Source of the DNA: Nocardia tenerifensis NBRC 101015
Lineage (GTDB): Bacteria; Actinomycetota; Actinomycetes; Mycobacteriales; Mycobacteriaceae
DNA length: 44,872 nt
Assembly: GCF_000308715.1 (NCBI RefSeq)
Contig: NZ_BAGH01000600.1
Span: forward strand, 1-44,872
Direction: 5' to 3'
Part shown: piece after piece, positions 22,195 to 31,169 of the stretch
Layout of the letters: every line of letters starts with the position of its first letter
Numbering within the stretch: the stretch's first letter is position 1
Translations under genes and position numbers: made by a program
Notes under the pieces: generated by a model
The model's input: only the letters and a program-made list of their open reading frames with translations
Database searches by the model: none
Told to the model about the DNA's origin: nothing

Positions 22195-24057
22195 ATGAGG
22201 CCTGAGTTCGCGGCGTTGGCAAGGGATTCGGTGCTGGCAAAGGGTTCGGAGGGCGGCGGGGCCGCGCTGGACCAGGTCATCGGACTGACCGTCGCCGCGG
22301 CGGTGATCGCGGCCGGCCTGTTCTGGCTGGCCTACCTCCATCGCACCCGCCGGATCACCTGGCTGAAGGACACGGCGGATCGCCTCGGGCAGTGGGGGAA
22401 TCGGCCGGGGTGGGTCGCCCTGCCGATCGCGCTGTTCATCACCACCATCCTGACGGCGATGTTCGGCTTCATCTGGGATGTGAGCCTGCACATCGGCAAG
22501 GGCCGCGACCCGGGGCCGCTGGCCAATCCGGCGCACTACTTCATCCTGGTGGGCCTGTTCTTCCTCTTCATCGCGGGCATGCTGGCCGTCATCCTGCCGC
22601 TGGACGAGAAGCCCGGCCCGGCGGCCATCCGCATCACCCGCACCTGGTACGCGCCGGTGGGCGGGGTGCTCATGGCGGCGGTGGGGTTGTACGCCCTCGT
22701 CGGGTTTCCGCTCGACGACATCTGGCACCGGCTCTTCGGTCAGGACGTCACCCTTTGGGGCCCAACGCATCTCATGTTGATCGGCGGCGCGGGGATCTCG
22801 CTGGTCGCGGTGCTGCTGCTGGAGTTCGAGGGCAGGCTCGACCGCCCCGACCCGGATCGCCCCGACGGCCGGTTCCTGTGGATCTTCCGATCGTTCGCGT
22901 TCGGCGGCCTGTTGATCGGGTTGTCGGTGTTCCAGGTCGAGTTCGACTTCGGCGTGCAGCAGTTCCGCCTGGTCTTCCACCCGATGCTGATCACCGTCGC
23001 GAGCACGGTGGCCCTGATCGCGGGGCGCTACACGCTCGGGCGGGGGAGCGCGCTGGTCGCCGTCGTCTTCGCGTTCCTGATCCGCGGCGTGCTGGCCGTG
23101 CTGATCGGCCCGATGATCGGCGAGCCGCGCAATGTGTTCCCGCTGTATCTCGGCGTCGCGGTGGTGGTGGAGCTGATGGCGCTGCTGCCGCTGATCGACA
23201 AGCCGCTGTGGTGGGGCGCGCTAACCGGCCTGGCCGCGGCGACCGCGGGCATCTGGCTCGAATCGCTGTGGGTGCGCGGCATGTTCGTCGATCACTGGCC
23301 GAGCGGCATGTGGCCCGAGCTGCTCGCCATGACGGTGCCGGTCGGCGTGGCAGGCGGCGCGCTCGGCGCGCTGCTCGGCATGGTGCTGCGGGGTGAACCC
23401 CTGCCGCGGCGACCCCTGCGACGGGGCCTGGTCGTCGCGGCGGTGCTGATCGCCGCCGCGGCCACCGCGAACGGTCTGCGCATCGACGTCCCCGAGAACG
23501 CCTCCGCAGCGGTGCGGCTACAGGACGCCGAGCCTGCGCACGGCGCCCGGATGGTGACCGCCGATATCACGCTCTCCCCGGCCGATCTCGTCCGCGACGA
23601 CCCGGAGTGGGTCCAGATCCTCGCCTGGCAGGGTGGGGACGGCTCGGCGAGTCCGGGCCGGGGACTGGTGGTCGATCAGCTGCGTCAGGTCGGGCCCGGT
23701 CATTACGTCAGCACGAAACCCGTTCCGGTCTCGGGCAATTGGAAGACGGTGCTGCGGCTGCAGGACGGCCGCATGCTGACCGCGTTGCCGGTCTACCTGC
23801 CGAACGACCCCGGCATCGAGGCCGAGGAGGTGCCCGCGCTCGCCGAGTTCACCCGGCCGTTCGTCGCCGAGATCACCGTGCTCCAGCGGGAACGTTCGTC
23901 GGACTATCCGTCGTGGTTGTTCACCGTCGCGTCGTTGGTCGTGCTGGTCTGTTCGCTGGTGATAATCGCGGCGCTGTCGTGGGGCGCGGCCAGAATCAAT
24001 CTGGCCTACCGCGCCGACGTGCGCGCGGAGCGGATGGCGCAGGCGGTCCGCCGATGA
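22195..24057 (+). CDS. Polytopic membrane protein with an extracytoplasmic beta-domain
   Basis: 620 residues. About ten membrane helices lie in residues 25-425 (for example LTVAAAVIAAGLFWLAYL, WVALPIALFITTILTAMFGF and HYFILVGLFFLFIAGMLAVI). They are followed by an outside domain of about 140 residues (LQDAEPAHGARMVTADITL to LPVYLPND), whose core SGNWKTVLRLQDGRMLTALP resembles FixH/CopC-like beta-sandwiches, and a last helix (FTVASLVVLVCSLVIIAAL). His and acidic residues occur at membrane edges (WDVSLHIGKGRDPG, GPTHLML). The ATG is preceded by GAGAG; an upstream in-frame TTG at 22186 is less likely. I do not recognise a described family. The 4-bp overlap with the next gene implies a complex. 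Confidence 0.7.
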   Translation: MRPEFAALARDSVLAKGSEGGGAALDQVIGLTVAAAVIAAGLFWLAYLHRTRRITWLKDTADRLGQWGNRPGWVALPIALFITTILTAMFGFIWDVSLHIGKGRDPGPLANPAHYFILVGLFFLFIAGMLAVILPLDEKPGPAAIRITRTWYAPVGGVLMAAVGLYALVGFPLDDIWHRLFGQDVTLWGPTHLMLIGGAGISLVAVLLLEFEGRLDRPDPDRPDGRFLWIFRSFAFGGLLIGLSVFQVEFDFGVQQFRLVFHPMLITVASTVALIAGRYTLGRGSALVAVVFAFLIRGVLAVLIGPMIGEPRNVFPLYLGVAVVVELMALLPLIDKPLWWGALTGLAAATAGIWLESLWVRGMFVDHWPSGMWPELLAMTVPVGVAGGALGALLGMVLRGEPLPRRPLRRGLVVAAVLIAAAATANGLRIDVPENASAAVRLQDAEPAHGARMVTADITLSPADLVRDDPEWVQILAWQGGDGSASPGRGLVVDQLRQVGPGHYVSTKPVPVSGNWKTVLRLQDGRMLTALPVYLPNDPGIEAEEVPALAEFTRPFVAEITVLQRERSSDYPSWLFTVASLVVLVCSLVIIAALSWGAARINLAYRADVRAERMAQAVRR

Positions 24058-24245
24058 GTCACGCGCAGCAGGTCGACGTGCTGGCCAGTCACTCCATGCT
24101 GCTGGCGATTCCGGCCTTCGTGCCCGCGCTGGCGGTGGTCGGCGTCATCGTCGCCATCGCCATGCGTGATCGGCGGGCCGAGCGGCGCGAGGGGGAGCAG
24201 GCGGCGCCCGACGCTGCGGACTCGATAAAACGGGAGGAGAGATGA
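24054..24245 (+). CDS. Small single-helix membrane protein
   Basis: 63 residues: a short outside or inside head (MSHAQQVDVLASHS), one membrane helix (MLLAIPAFVPALAVVGVIVAIAM) and a charged tail (RDRRAERREGEQ...), so the C-terminus should be cytosolic. Its ATG overlaps the previous stop (ATGA) and its own stop overlaps the next start, so it is translated as part of the operon. It probably is a small structural subunit of the complex made by its neighbours. No family was recognised. Confidence 0.7.
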   Translation: MSHAQQVDVLASHSMLLAIPAFVPALAVVGVIVAIAMRDRRAERREGEQAAPDAADSIKREER

Positions 24246-24628
24246 TGATTCGCACGGCAGCCGTGCTCGTCGCCGCGGCCGCGGTGGTGAGCGGGTGCGG
24301 CACCTCGGCCGACGACCCGGCCGCGCGAACCTCGGCGAGCGTCTCGGTCGATCTGCCCGCCGAGGTGACGATTTCGGTCCGGATCGCGGGCGGCTCCGTG
24401 ACGCCGACCAACACGCGGACCGAGGCGAGGGTATTCCAGCCGATCGTCCTCGAGGTCGACAGCGACGCGGCCGACGAACTGCACGTGCACTCGGAGCCGA
24501 GTCAGACCTTCGCGGTGGAACCCAAAGCCGGGCAGAGGTTCCAGTTCACCGTCACCGTGCCGGGACGGGTCGACGTCGAGCTCCATCACGCCGGTAAGAC
24601 GGTGACCACGCTGCTGATCCGGCAGTGA
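24242..24628 (+). CDS. Cupredoxin-like lipoprotein
   Basis: 128 residues. The lipoprotein signal ends in VVSGC (Cys19). The mature domain runs VFQPIVLEVDSDAADELHVH, then SEPSQTFAVEPKAGQRFQFT and PGRVDVELHHAGKTVTTLLI. This is the pattern of EfeO-type cupredoxin-like domains, with the D-E-L-H-V-H motif and a second H-H, so metal (copper or iron) contacts are possible. The usual Cys ligand of blue copper proteins is not seen. GGGAGGAG lies just before the ATG, a strong site. Overlapping starts tie it to the membrane genes on both sides, suggesting it delivers or senses a ligand for them. Confidence 0.7.
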   Translation: MMIRTAAVLVAAAAVVSGCGTSADDPAARTSASVSVDLPAEVTISVRIAGGSVTPTNTRTEARVFQPIVLEVDSDAADELHVHSEPSQTFAVEPKAGQRFQFTVTVPGRVDVELHHAGKTVTTLLIRQ

Positions 24629-25962
24629 CCCCGTCGCTCGCCCACGGGCTCAACGGCTCGGCCGACCTGCCGATTCCGCTGACCTACGCGCTGGTCGGCG
24701 CGGCCTGGGCATTGACCTTCTCGTTCGCGATCCTGCTCGTGGCGTGGCGGCGGCCGCGCTTGGACCCGGACGCGCCGGGCCGGTTGCTGCCCGCGCCGAT
24801 TCGCCGGCTGCTCGACGCTGCGGCGCTGCGGATCGTGTTGGCGGCGCTCGGCGTCGCCGCGGCGATCGTGGTCGGGCTGATACTGGCGTTCGGTTCGGCG
24901 TCCCCGCAACGCAATCCGGTTCCCGGCGTGTTCTATATCTACCTGTGGGTCGGGGTGATGCTCGCGTCGCTGCTGGTCGGTCCGGTGTGGAAGATCGTCT
25001 CGCCGATGCGGGCGCTGCACCGGTTCGGGTGTTTCGTTGTGCGCCGTGATCCGGAGCACGGAGTGTTCGACTACCCCTCGTCCTGGGGATGCCGGCCTGC
25101 GGTGCTCGGCTTGTTCGCGTTCGTATGGCTCGAACTCGCCTCGCCGGATCCGGGTTCCGTCGCGGCCGTGGGCTGGTGGCTGCTCGGCTACGCCGTGGTG
25201 ACGCTGACGGGTCTGGCGCTGTTCGGCACGGTATGGGCCGAGCGCGCCGACCCGTTCGAGGTGTACAGCGGTCTGCTGGCGCGGCTCAGTGCCCTCGGTC
25301 GCCGCCCCTCGGGTGAGCTGGTGCTCCGCGCTCCGCTGCGCAATCTGGCGGGGACCCCGGTGCTGCCGGGCTCGGTGGCGCTCGCGGCGACCCTGCTCGG
25401 TTCCACCGCGTTCGACAGCCTCTCCGCGCTGCCCGGCTGGCGGAACCTGGTCGATTCCTGGGGCGGCGGAACGGTTTTCGGCACCACGCTCGTGCGCAGC
25501 GCGGGTCTGCTCGCCGTCGTCTCGATCGTCGGCGTCGTGTTCACCGTCGCCGCGCGCGCCACCGGCGGTCTCACCCGCGCCGAACGCGCCGCGCTGCCGG
25601 GGCTGCTCGCACACAGCATCACGCCGATCATCGCCGGCTATATCGTCGCGCACTACCTGACGTTCCTGGTGGAGAAGGGGCAGTCGACGCTGGTGCTGTT
25701 CGCGGACCCCTTCCAGAGAGGTTGGGATATCGGAGGATTGGCGCACTTTCAGGTGCGCTATGTGCTGTCCGAGCATCCGGCGGTGCTCGCCACCACGAAG
25801 GTGCTCGCCGTGCTCACCGGTCACGTCCTCGGCGTGACGGCCGCGCACGACAAGTGCCTGCGCGTGCTGCCGCCCCGGCACCGCGCCACCGGACAGCTCG
25901 CGCTCATGCTGACCATGGTCGGCTACACCTTCACCGGCCTGTACCTGCTGTTCGGCGGGTGA
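24625..25962 (+). CDS. Polytopic membrane protein of unknown function
   Basis: 445 residues from GTG 24625, overlapping the lipoprotein stop by 4 bp. About ten membrane helices are seen, for example YALVGAAWALTFSFAILLV, IVLAALGVAAAIVVGLILAF and FYIYLWVGVMLASLLVG. His residues lie within or near helices (LLAHSITPIIAGYIVAHYL, LTGHVLGVTAAHDKCL) and could bind haem or metal. The last helix is LMLTMVGYTFTGLYLLFGG. It is convergent with the nucleoside transporter genes, with no gap. It is not a transporter family I can name. The operon layout suggests one membrane complex with the products of the three preceding genes. Confidence 0.7.
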   Translation: MTPSLAHGLNGSADLPIPLTYALVGAAWALTFSFAILLVAWRRPRLDPDAPGRLLPAPIRRLLDAAALRIVLAALGVAAAIVVGLILAFGSASPQRNPVPGVFYIYLWVGVMLASLLVGPVWKIVSPMRALHRFGCFVVRRDPEHGVFDYPSSWGCRPAVLGLFAFVWLELASPDPGSVAAVGWWLLGYAVVTLTGLALFGTVWAERADPFEVYSGLLARLSALGRRPSGELVLRAPLRNLAGTPVLPGSVALAATLLGSTAFDSLSALPGWRNLVDSWGGGTVFGTTLVRSAGLLAVVSIVGVVFTVAARATGGLTRAERAALPGLLAHSITPIIAGYIVAHYLTFLVEKGQSTLVLFADPFQRGWDIGGLAHFQVRYVLSEHPAVLATTKVLAVLTGHVLGVTAAHDKCLRVLPPRHRATGQLALMLTMVGYTFTGLYLLFGG

Positions 25963-27237
25963 TCAGCCGGGGACGTACGGTTCGCCGTCGGCCTTCGGCG
26001 GCCGCACCTGCCCGACCGCGCCCGCGACGGCGATGACCGTCAGCAGGTAGGGCGTCATCTGCAGCACCTCGGTCGGGATGGGCGTCGCCAGCACCTGGAG
26101 CTGACCCTGCAAAGCCTTGGTGAAGCCGAAAAACAGTGCGGCACAGGTCGCGCCGAGTGGATGCCAGCGGCCCATGATCACCGCGGCCAGCGCGATGAAC
26201 CCGTTGCCCGCCGTCATCTCCTTGGTGAAACCGCCCGTCGACCCGATCGTGAAGTAGGCCCCGCCCAGCCCGGCCACCGCGCCCGCGAGGAGCACCGCCT
26301 GATACCGGACCCGCAGCACCTTGATCCCCACCGTGGCGGCGGCGCGCGGATGCTCGCCGACCGAGCGGACCCGCAGCCCCCAGCGCGTCCGGTACAGCAC
26401 GAACCCGAGGACGGCGACCGCGATGACCATCGCGTACACCAGCGCGGTCTGATCGAAGACGGTCGGCCCGATGATCGGAATGGACGACAGCACCGGAATC
26501 GCCAGCGGCTGCAGGGTTCCCGGGTTGTTGAAGCGGGCCGGGCCGTCGGTCAGCCCGGTGAGCTGATCGAACAGGAAGCCGGTGATGCCGGTCGCGAACA
26601 CTACGAGCACCACGCCGAGCACGATCTGATTCACCAGGTAGCGAATGGAGAACACCGCGAGCAGCCAGGCCACGAACACCCCCGCGACCACCGCGGCCAC
26701 CGCCCCGACCAGGAAGCTGCCGCTGACCGTCGCGAGGATCGCCGCAGCGAACGCGCCCGCCAGCAGCTGACCCTCGATGGCGATATTGATGACGCCCGCG
26801 CGTTCGCACAGCACACCGGCCAGGGCGCCGAGGATGAGCGGCGTCGACAAGGCCAGGGTGCCTTGAATCTGGTTGGTGAGCGGGAAGATCTTGCCCGACG
26901 CCGCCCAGCACACGAACGTCACCACGAACGCGACGCCGAACACGGTGAACAGCGCGGCCGCCCACCGGCCGGTCAGGCCGCGCCACAGGTGCGCGACCGC
27001 GATGGCGAGGGCGAGCACCGACAGCACCAGCGCGGTCGGCTTGGCCGGCACGTTCAGGTCGGACGGACCCGCGGCATCCGGTGCGGCCAAACGGAAGTCG
27101 ACGGTGCCGGAGCGGGTGTACACCGCGAGCCCGACCGCGGTGATCGCCAGGACGAGCAGCAGGAGGCCGAGGCGCAGGCGCTGCCGGTGCTTCTCCGGCG
27201 ACTCCAGCGCGCGGGCGGCGGCCGTGGTCGTCGCCAT
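25963..27237 (-). CDS. Nucleoside-type ABC transporter permease 2
   Basis: 424 residues with about ten membrane helices, belonging to the BPD_transp_2 group that serves Bmp-type binding proteins. Typical stretches are STPLILGALAGVLCERAGVINIAIEGQLLAGAF near the middle, VNQIVLGVVLVVF, and GNGFIALAAVIMGRWHP near the end. It pairs with the permease encoded directly upstream (the two genes abut, stop next to start) to form the channel for purine or other nucleosides. The N-terminal 60 residues before the first conserved helices are longer than usual. Confidence 0.85.
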   Translation of the reverse strand: MATTTAAARALESPEKHRQRLRLGLLLLVLAITAVGLAVYTRSGTVDFRLAAPDAAGPSDLNVPAKPTALVLSVLALAIAVAHLWRGLTGRWAAALFTVFGVAFVVTFVCWAASGKIFPLTNQIQGTLALSTPLILGALAGVLCERAGVINIAIEGQLLAGAFAAAILATVSGSFLVGAVAAVVAGVFVAWLLAVFSIRYLVNQIVLGVVLVVFATGITGFLFDQLTGLTDGPARFNNPGTLQPLAIPVLSSIPIIGPTVFDQTALVYAMVIAVAVLGFVLYRTRWGLRVRSVGEHPRAAATVGIKVLRVRYQAVLLAGAVAGLGGAYFTIGSTGGFTKEMTAGNGFIALAAVIMGRWHPLGATCAALFFGFTKALQGQLQVLATPIPTEVLQMTPYLLTVIAVAGAVGQVRPPKADGEPYVPG

Positions 27238-28404
27238 TCAGTTCCACCCCTTCGCGAGGACCGCGTCCGCGCGGTCGGCCCGGATCCGGAAGACGGCGCG
27301 CACCAGCGCGGGCGCCGCGACCAGCACGACGATCACCGCCTGCAGCACGGTCACCAGGGTGAGCGGCGTTCCGGTGGCCGCCTGCATCTCGTTGCCGCCC
27401 GCGTTCAGCGCGCCGAACAGCAGCGCCGCGTACACCGTGCCGAGGGGGCTGCCCCGGCCGAGCAGCGCCACGGTGATGCCGTCGAAGCCGAACGAGCCGG
27501 CGATGCCGTTGGTCAGCGGCAGGTCGGTGCCGAGCACCTGCTGCGCGGCCGCGAGCCCGGCGAGGCCGCCCGCGAGGAGCATGGCCAGCACGTACGCCCG
27601 GCCCACATTCATCCCGGCGGTGCGGGCCGCGTCGGGGTTGGCGCCGACGGCGCGCAGCTGGAAGCCCAGCGTCGAGCGCGACAGCAGCCACCACACGAAC
27701 GCGGCCGCGCCGAGCGCGACCAGCAGCCCGAGATGCAGCCGGGTGTCGCCGAACCGCGGCAGCTGCGCGGTCTCGTCGACCACCGGGCTGATCGGCTCGT
27801 TGCGGCCGGGGCGCTGCAGCGTCGAGGTGGTGAGCAGCCAGGTGAGCGCGTAGAGCGCGACATAGTTGCCCATGATGGTCGAGATGACCTCGTGCGCACC
27901 GGTTCTCGCCTTCAACAACCCGACGATCCCGCCCCACAGCGCGCCGCCCGCGATACCGGCCAGCAGCGCGACCACCACGTGCAGCACCGGCGGAAGATGC
28001 ACCGCGAAGCCGACCCAGCCCGCGAACAGCGCGCCCGCGATGAGCTGACCCTGCGCGCCGATATTGAACAGGCCGGTGCGGAACGCGAGCGTCACCGCCA
28101 GGCCCGTGCAGATCAAAGGTGTTGCCGCGACCAAGGTTTCGGCGATCTGATGCTTCCCGCCGAACGCGCCGAGGAACAGGGCCTTATAGGTGTCGGTGAC
28201 CGCGGTGGCCGCCGCCGAGACCGTGTCCATCGGCCGCGCGAAGAAGTAGCCGAACGCGCCCGTCACGTGCGGGTCGCTGACGATGATCAGCAACGCGCCC
28301 ACGACGAGCGCGAGCAGCACCGCCAGCGCGCTGACGATCAGCTCCCGCACCCAGGGCCGGTCGAGCGCGGCGCGCACCCCGCCCTTCCACGCGGCCCCGG
28401 TCAC
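27238..28404 (-). CDS. Nucleoside-type ABC transporter permease 1
   Basis: 388 residues from GTG 28404, whose first bases overlap the stop of the ATPase gene (GTGA). The permease motif FRTGLFNIGAQGQLIAGALFAGW is the hallmark of the partner permease in Bmp-type nucleoside importers, followed by STIMGNYVALY and FGFDGITVALLGRGSPLG. About nine to ten helices. It acts with the second permease and the double-NBD ATPase. Confidence 0.85.
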   Translation of the reverse strand: MTGAAWKGGVRAALDRPWVRELIVSALAVLLALVVGALLIIVSDPHVTGAFGYFFARPMDTVSAAATAVTDTYKALFLGAFGGKHQIAETLVAATPLICTGLAVTLAFRTGLFNIGAQGQLIAGALFAGWVGFAVHLPPVLHVVVALLAGIAGGALWGGIVGLLKARTGAHEVISTIMGNYVALYALTWLLTTSTLQRPGRNEPISPVVDETAQLPRFGDTRLHLGLLVALGAAAFVWWLLSRSTLGFQLRAVGANPDAARTAGMNVGRAYVLAMLLAGGLAGLAAAQQVLGTDLPLTNGIAGSFGFDGITVALLGRGSPLGTVYAALLFGALNAGGNEMQAATGTPLTLVTVLQAVIVVLVAAPALVRAVFRIRADRADAVLAKGWN

Positions 28405-29912
28405 GGTCGCCCCTCCGGTAGCGCGCCCGCCATCATCAGGCCGAGCTGATCGCGCGGGGTATCCGGGCCGACGACGCCGACGATACGGCCGCGATACATG
28501 ACGATGATCCGATCCGAGAGCGCGTAGATCTCGTCCAGCTCGGTCGAGACGATCAGCACTGCGGTGCCCTGATCCCGTTCCCGGACAATGCGTTTGTGCA
28601 CGAACTCGATCGACCCGACGTCGAGCCCGCGGGTCGGCTGCCCGGCGATCAGCACCTCCAGCGGGCGCGAGAGCTCCCGCGCGAGCACGACCTTCTGCTG
28701 ATTGCCGCCGGAGAGCGTGCGCACCGGATCGGTGATCGAGCGGGTCCGGATGTCGAACTCCTCGATCCGCCGGGCGGCATTGCGTTTCACCGCCGACTGC
28801 GACAGCACGCCGTGCCGGGAGAACTCCGGGCGGTCGATCAGATCCAGCACCAGGTTCTCCGCGACGCTGAACGTGCCGATGCAGCCGTCGTGCGAACGGT
28901 CCTCGGGCACATAGCCGATGCCGGCGTTCAGGTGCTGGCGCGGCGACCGGCCGACCACCTCCCACCCGCCGACGGTGATCGTGCCCGCCACCGGTTTCCG
29001 CAGCCCGAGCAGCGCGCCGACCAGCTCGGACTGCCCATTGCCGACGACGCCCGCGATGCCGACGATCTCGCCGCCGTCGACCCGGAACGACACCTCGTCG
29101 ACCACCACCGACCCGGCCGAGTCGACCACGGTCAGATCCTTCACGACCAGGGTCGGGCCGGTCGGTTCGGCGGGCGTCTTGGCGACCACCAGCTCGACCG
29201 ACCGGCCCACCATCAGCTCCGCGAGTTCGGCCTCGGCCGTGGTGGGTTCGACGGTGCCGACCACCGCGCCGCGGCGGATGACGGTGATCCGATCGGCGAT
29301 GCGGGTGACCTCCTTGAGCTTGTGCGTGATGAAGATGATCGAGGTGCCGTTCGCGGCGATGGCGCGCAGCACGCCGATCAGCTCATCGATCTCCTGCGGC
29401 GTGAGCACGGCCGTCGGCTCGTCCAGGATCAGCACCTCGACGTTGTTGGCCAGCGCCTTGAGGATCTCCACCCGCTGCTGCTCGCCCACCGAGAGGTCGG
29501 CCACCAGCGCGTCGGGGTCCACCGGAAACCCGTAGCGCTGCGACAATTCGCGCACCCGCGTGCGCGCGGCGGCGCGGTCCAGCACGGCGAAGCCCTTGGT
29601 CGGCTCCCGGCCCAGGATGATGTTCTCCGCCACGGTGAACACCGGGACCAGCATGAAATGCTGGTGCACCATGCCGATTCCGGCGGCGATCGCGTCGCTG
29701 GGGGACAGGCACGTCACCGGCCTGTCGTCGAGCAGGATCTCGCCGTCGTCGGGCTGCAACAGCCCGTAGAGCATGTTCATCAGCGTGCTCTTGCCCGCGC
29801 CGTTCTCGCCGAGCAGGCAGTGGATCTCGCCGGGTTCTACGACGAGGTCGATGTGGTCGTTGGCCAGCAGGTCGCCGAATCGTTTTGTCAGACCGCGTAA
29901 TTCGAGCCGCAT
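28401..29912 (-). CDS. Nucleoside-type ABC transporter ATPase with two NBDs
   Basis: 503 residues, two tandem nucleotide-binding domains. NBD1 has Walker A GENGAGKST, signature LSVGEQQR and Walker B VLILDEPTA. NBD2 (from about residue 260) has GVVGNGQSE at Walker A, which is degenerate (no GKS/T), then LSGGNQQK and a Walker B region LIAGQPTRGLDVG. This asymmetry is normal in this family (RbsA/YufO-like). It powers nucleoside uptake. GGGAG precedes the ATG at 29912. It lies 25 bp after the lipoprotein gene's stop on the same strand. Confidence 0.9.
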   Translation of the reverse strand: MRLELRGLTKRFGDLLANDHIDLVVEPGEIHCLLGENGAGKSTLMNMLYGLLQPDDGEILLDDRPVTCLSPSDAIAAGIGMVHQHFMLVPVFTVAENIILGREPTKGFAVLDRAAARTRVRELSQRYGFPVDPDALVADLSVGEQQRVEILKALANNVEVLILDEPTAVLTPQEIDELIGVLRAIAANGTSIIFITHKLKEVTRIADRITVIRRGAVVGTVEPTTAEAELAELMVGRSVELVVAKTPAEPTGPTLVVKDLTVVDSAGSVVVDEVSFRVDGGEIVGIAGVVGNGQSELVGALLGLRKPVAGTITVGGWEVVGRSPRQHLNAGIGYVPEDRSHDGCIGTFSVAENLVLDLIDRPEFSRHGVLSQSAVKRNAARRIEEFDIRTRSITDPVRTLSGGNQQKVVLARELSRPLEVLIAGQPTRGLDVGSIEFVHKRIVRERDQGTAVLIVSTELDEIYALSDRIIVMYRGRIVGVVGPDTPRDQLGLMMAGALPEGRP

Positions 29913-29937
29913 ATCGCTCCCGGATGACGGCCGCGGC

Positions 29938-31032
29938 TCACTTGGCCGCCGGCTGGGCCTTCGACGTGAGGGTGATCTTTCCGCTCGCGATGTCGGCGGC
30001 CAGCGCGGTGATCTCGCTCTTCAGCTCGGCGGGGACGGCCGCGTCGAACTCGTGGTACGGCGCGAGGCCGACGCCCTTGTTCGCCAGCGTGCCGACGTAG
30101 GCCTGATTGCTGAACTGCTTGTGGTAGGCGTCGGTGATCGTCTTGGTCACCGCGACGTCCATCGCCTTCTCCACGCTGGTCAGCAGGGAGGAGCAGTACT
30201 CGGCGGCGCTCACGCAGCCATCGGTGTCGACCCAGATCGCGTTAACTTTGCCGCCGGAAGAGTGCGCGGCCTCGAGCGCGCCGAGGCCGGCCGGCCCCGC
30301 CACCGGCAGGATGATGTCGGCGCCCTGGCTGATCAGGTCGTTGGCCTTGGTCTTGCCGATGTTCTTGTCCTGGAAGTCGTTGGTGATCACGCCCTGCTGG
30401 GTGGCCTCGTCCCAGCCGAGCAGCTGGACCTGCTTGTTCTTGGTCTTGTTGTAGTGGGCGATGCCCTCGGCGAAGCCGTCCATGAAGATGGCGACGGTGG
30501 GGATGTTGATCCCGCCGAAGGTGCCGACCTTGCCGGTCTTGGTCTGGGCCGCGGCCAGATAGCCCGCCAGGAACGAGGGCTGGGCGGAGTTGAAGGTGAG
30601 GCCCTGCAGATTCGGCAGCGGCGGGTTCTTCTGCGTATCGGTGTAGGCGTAGTCCACGATCGCGAAGTTGATGTTCGGGTTGGCCTTCGCGGCGGCGTAG
30701 GTTGCGTCGCCCTGCTTGAAGCCGATCGTCACGATGATGTCGCACTTCTGCCGGACCATCGTGTTGATGTTGGTCGGATAGTCGTTGTCGGACTTCGACT
30801 CCAGCTGCGCCTTCGAGATGCCGAGGGCCGAGACGGCGTCGGTGACGCCCTTGAAGGAGGTCTGGTTGAACGACTTGTCGTCGAACCGGCCCGAGTCCGA
30901 CACCATGCAGGCCTTGAAGTCCTTCGCGCCCGCCTCGCCGTTCTTGCCCTCGTCGGACGGCGGGCTACCGCACGCCCCGACGGTCAGCACCAGAACACCG
31001 GCAGCGGTGAGGGTGTGCAGCCACCTACCCAT
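29938..31032 (-). CDS. Bmp-family nucleoside-binding lipoprotein
   Basis: 364 residues from ATG 31032, chosen because AGGAGG lies about 7 bp upstream and the signal peptide then starts correctly (MGRWLHTLTAAGVLVLTVGAC). The mature protein has the Bmp/Med pattern: CMVSDSGRFDDKSFNQTSFKG, then DIIVTIGFKQGDATYAAA, FAIVDYAYTD and AGYLAAAQTKTGKVGTFGG. Members bind purine nucleosides outside the membrane and deliver them to the permeases. It is the first gene of the four-gene importer operon; its leader (31033-31169) carries a strong hairpin. Confidence 0.88.
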   Translation of the reverse strand: MGRWLHTLTAAGVLVLTVGACGSPPSDEGKNGEAGAKDFKACMVSDSGRFDDKSFNQTSFKGVTDAVSALGISKAQLESKSDNDYPTNINTMVRQKCDIIVTIGFKQGDATYAAAKANPNINFAIVDYAYTDTQKNPPLPNLQGLTFNSAQPSFLAGYLAAAQTKTGKVGTFGGINIPTVAIFMDGFAEGIAHYNKTKNKQVQLLGWDEATQQGVITNDFQDKNIGKTKANDLISQGADIILPVAGPAGLGALEAAHSSGGKVNAIWVDTDGCVSAAEYCSSLLTSVEKAMDVAVTKTITDAYHKQFSNQAYVGTLANKGVGLAPYHEFDAAVPAELKSEITALAADIASGKITLTSKAQPAAK

Positions 31033-31115
31033 AATTGCCTCCTGAAACGCGATGCCCCGCAACCCGACTCCGCGAGACCTGCCGAGAGAGGGCGGTGGTG
31101 GTGGGAGTTTAGGAC

Positions 31116-31147
31116 CGCGGAACCGATCTTGACTCGGTTTCCGCGGC
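31116..31147 (-). terminator. Stem-loop between the phosphoesterase and Bmp genes
   Basis: CCGCGGAACCG (31116-31126) and CGGTTTCCGCGG (31136-31147) pair over 11 bp with one bulged base and a 9-nt loop. It lies 23 bp after the phosphoesterase stop and has no real T-run, as is common in actinobacteria. It most likely ends that transcript; it could also be a leader structure for the Bmp operon. Confidence 0.55.
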
Positions 31148-31169
31148 ATCGGGTCAGGGGGCCGGGAGG

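Noticed and set aside
26161..28449. Very long open frame on the plus strand opposite the nucleoside permease genes
   Set aside because: It is Arg/His/Gln/Asp-rich shadow sequence caused by high GC content; the minus-strand permeases with clear membrane helices and motifs are the real genes.
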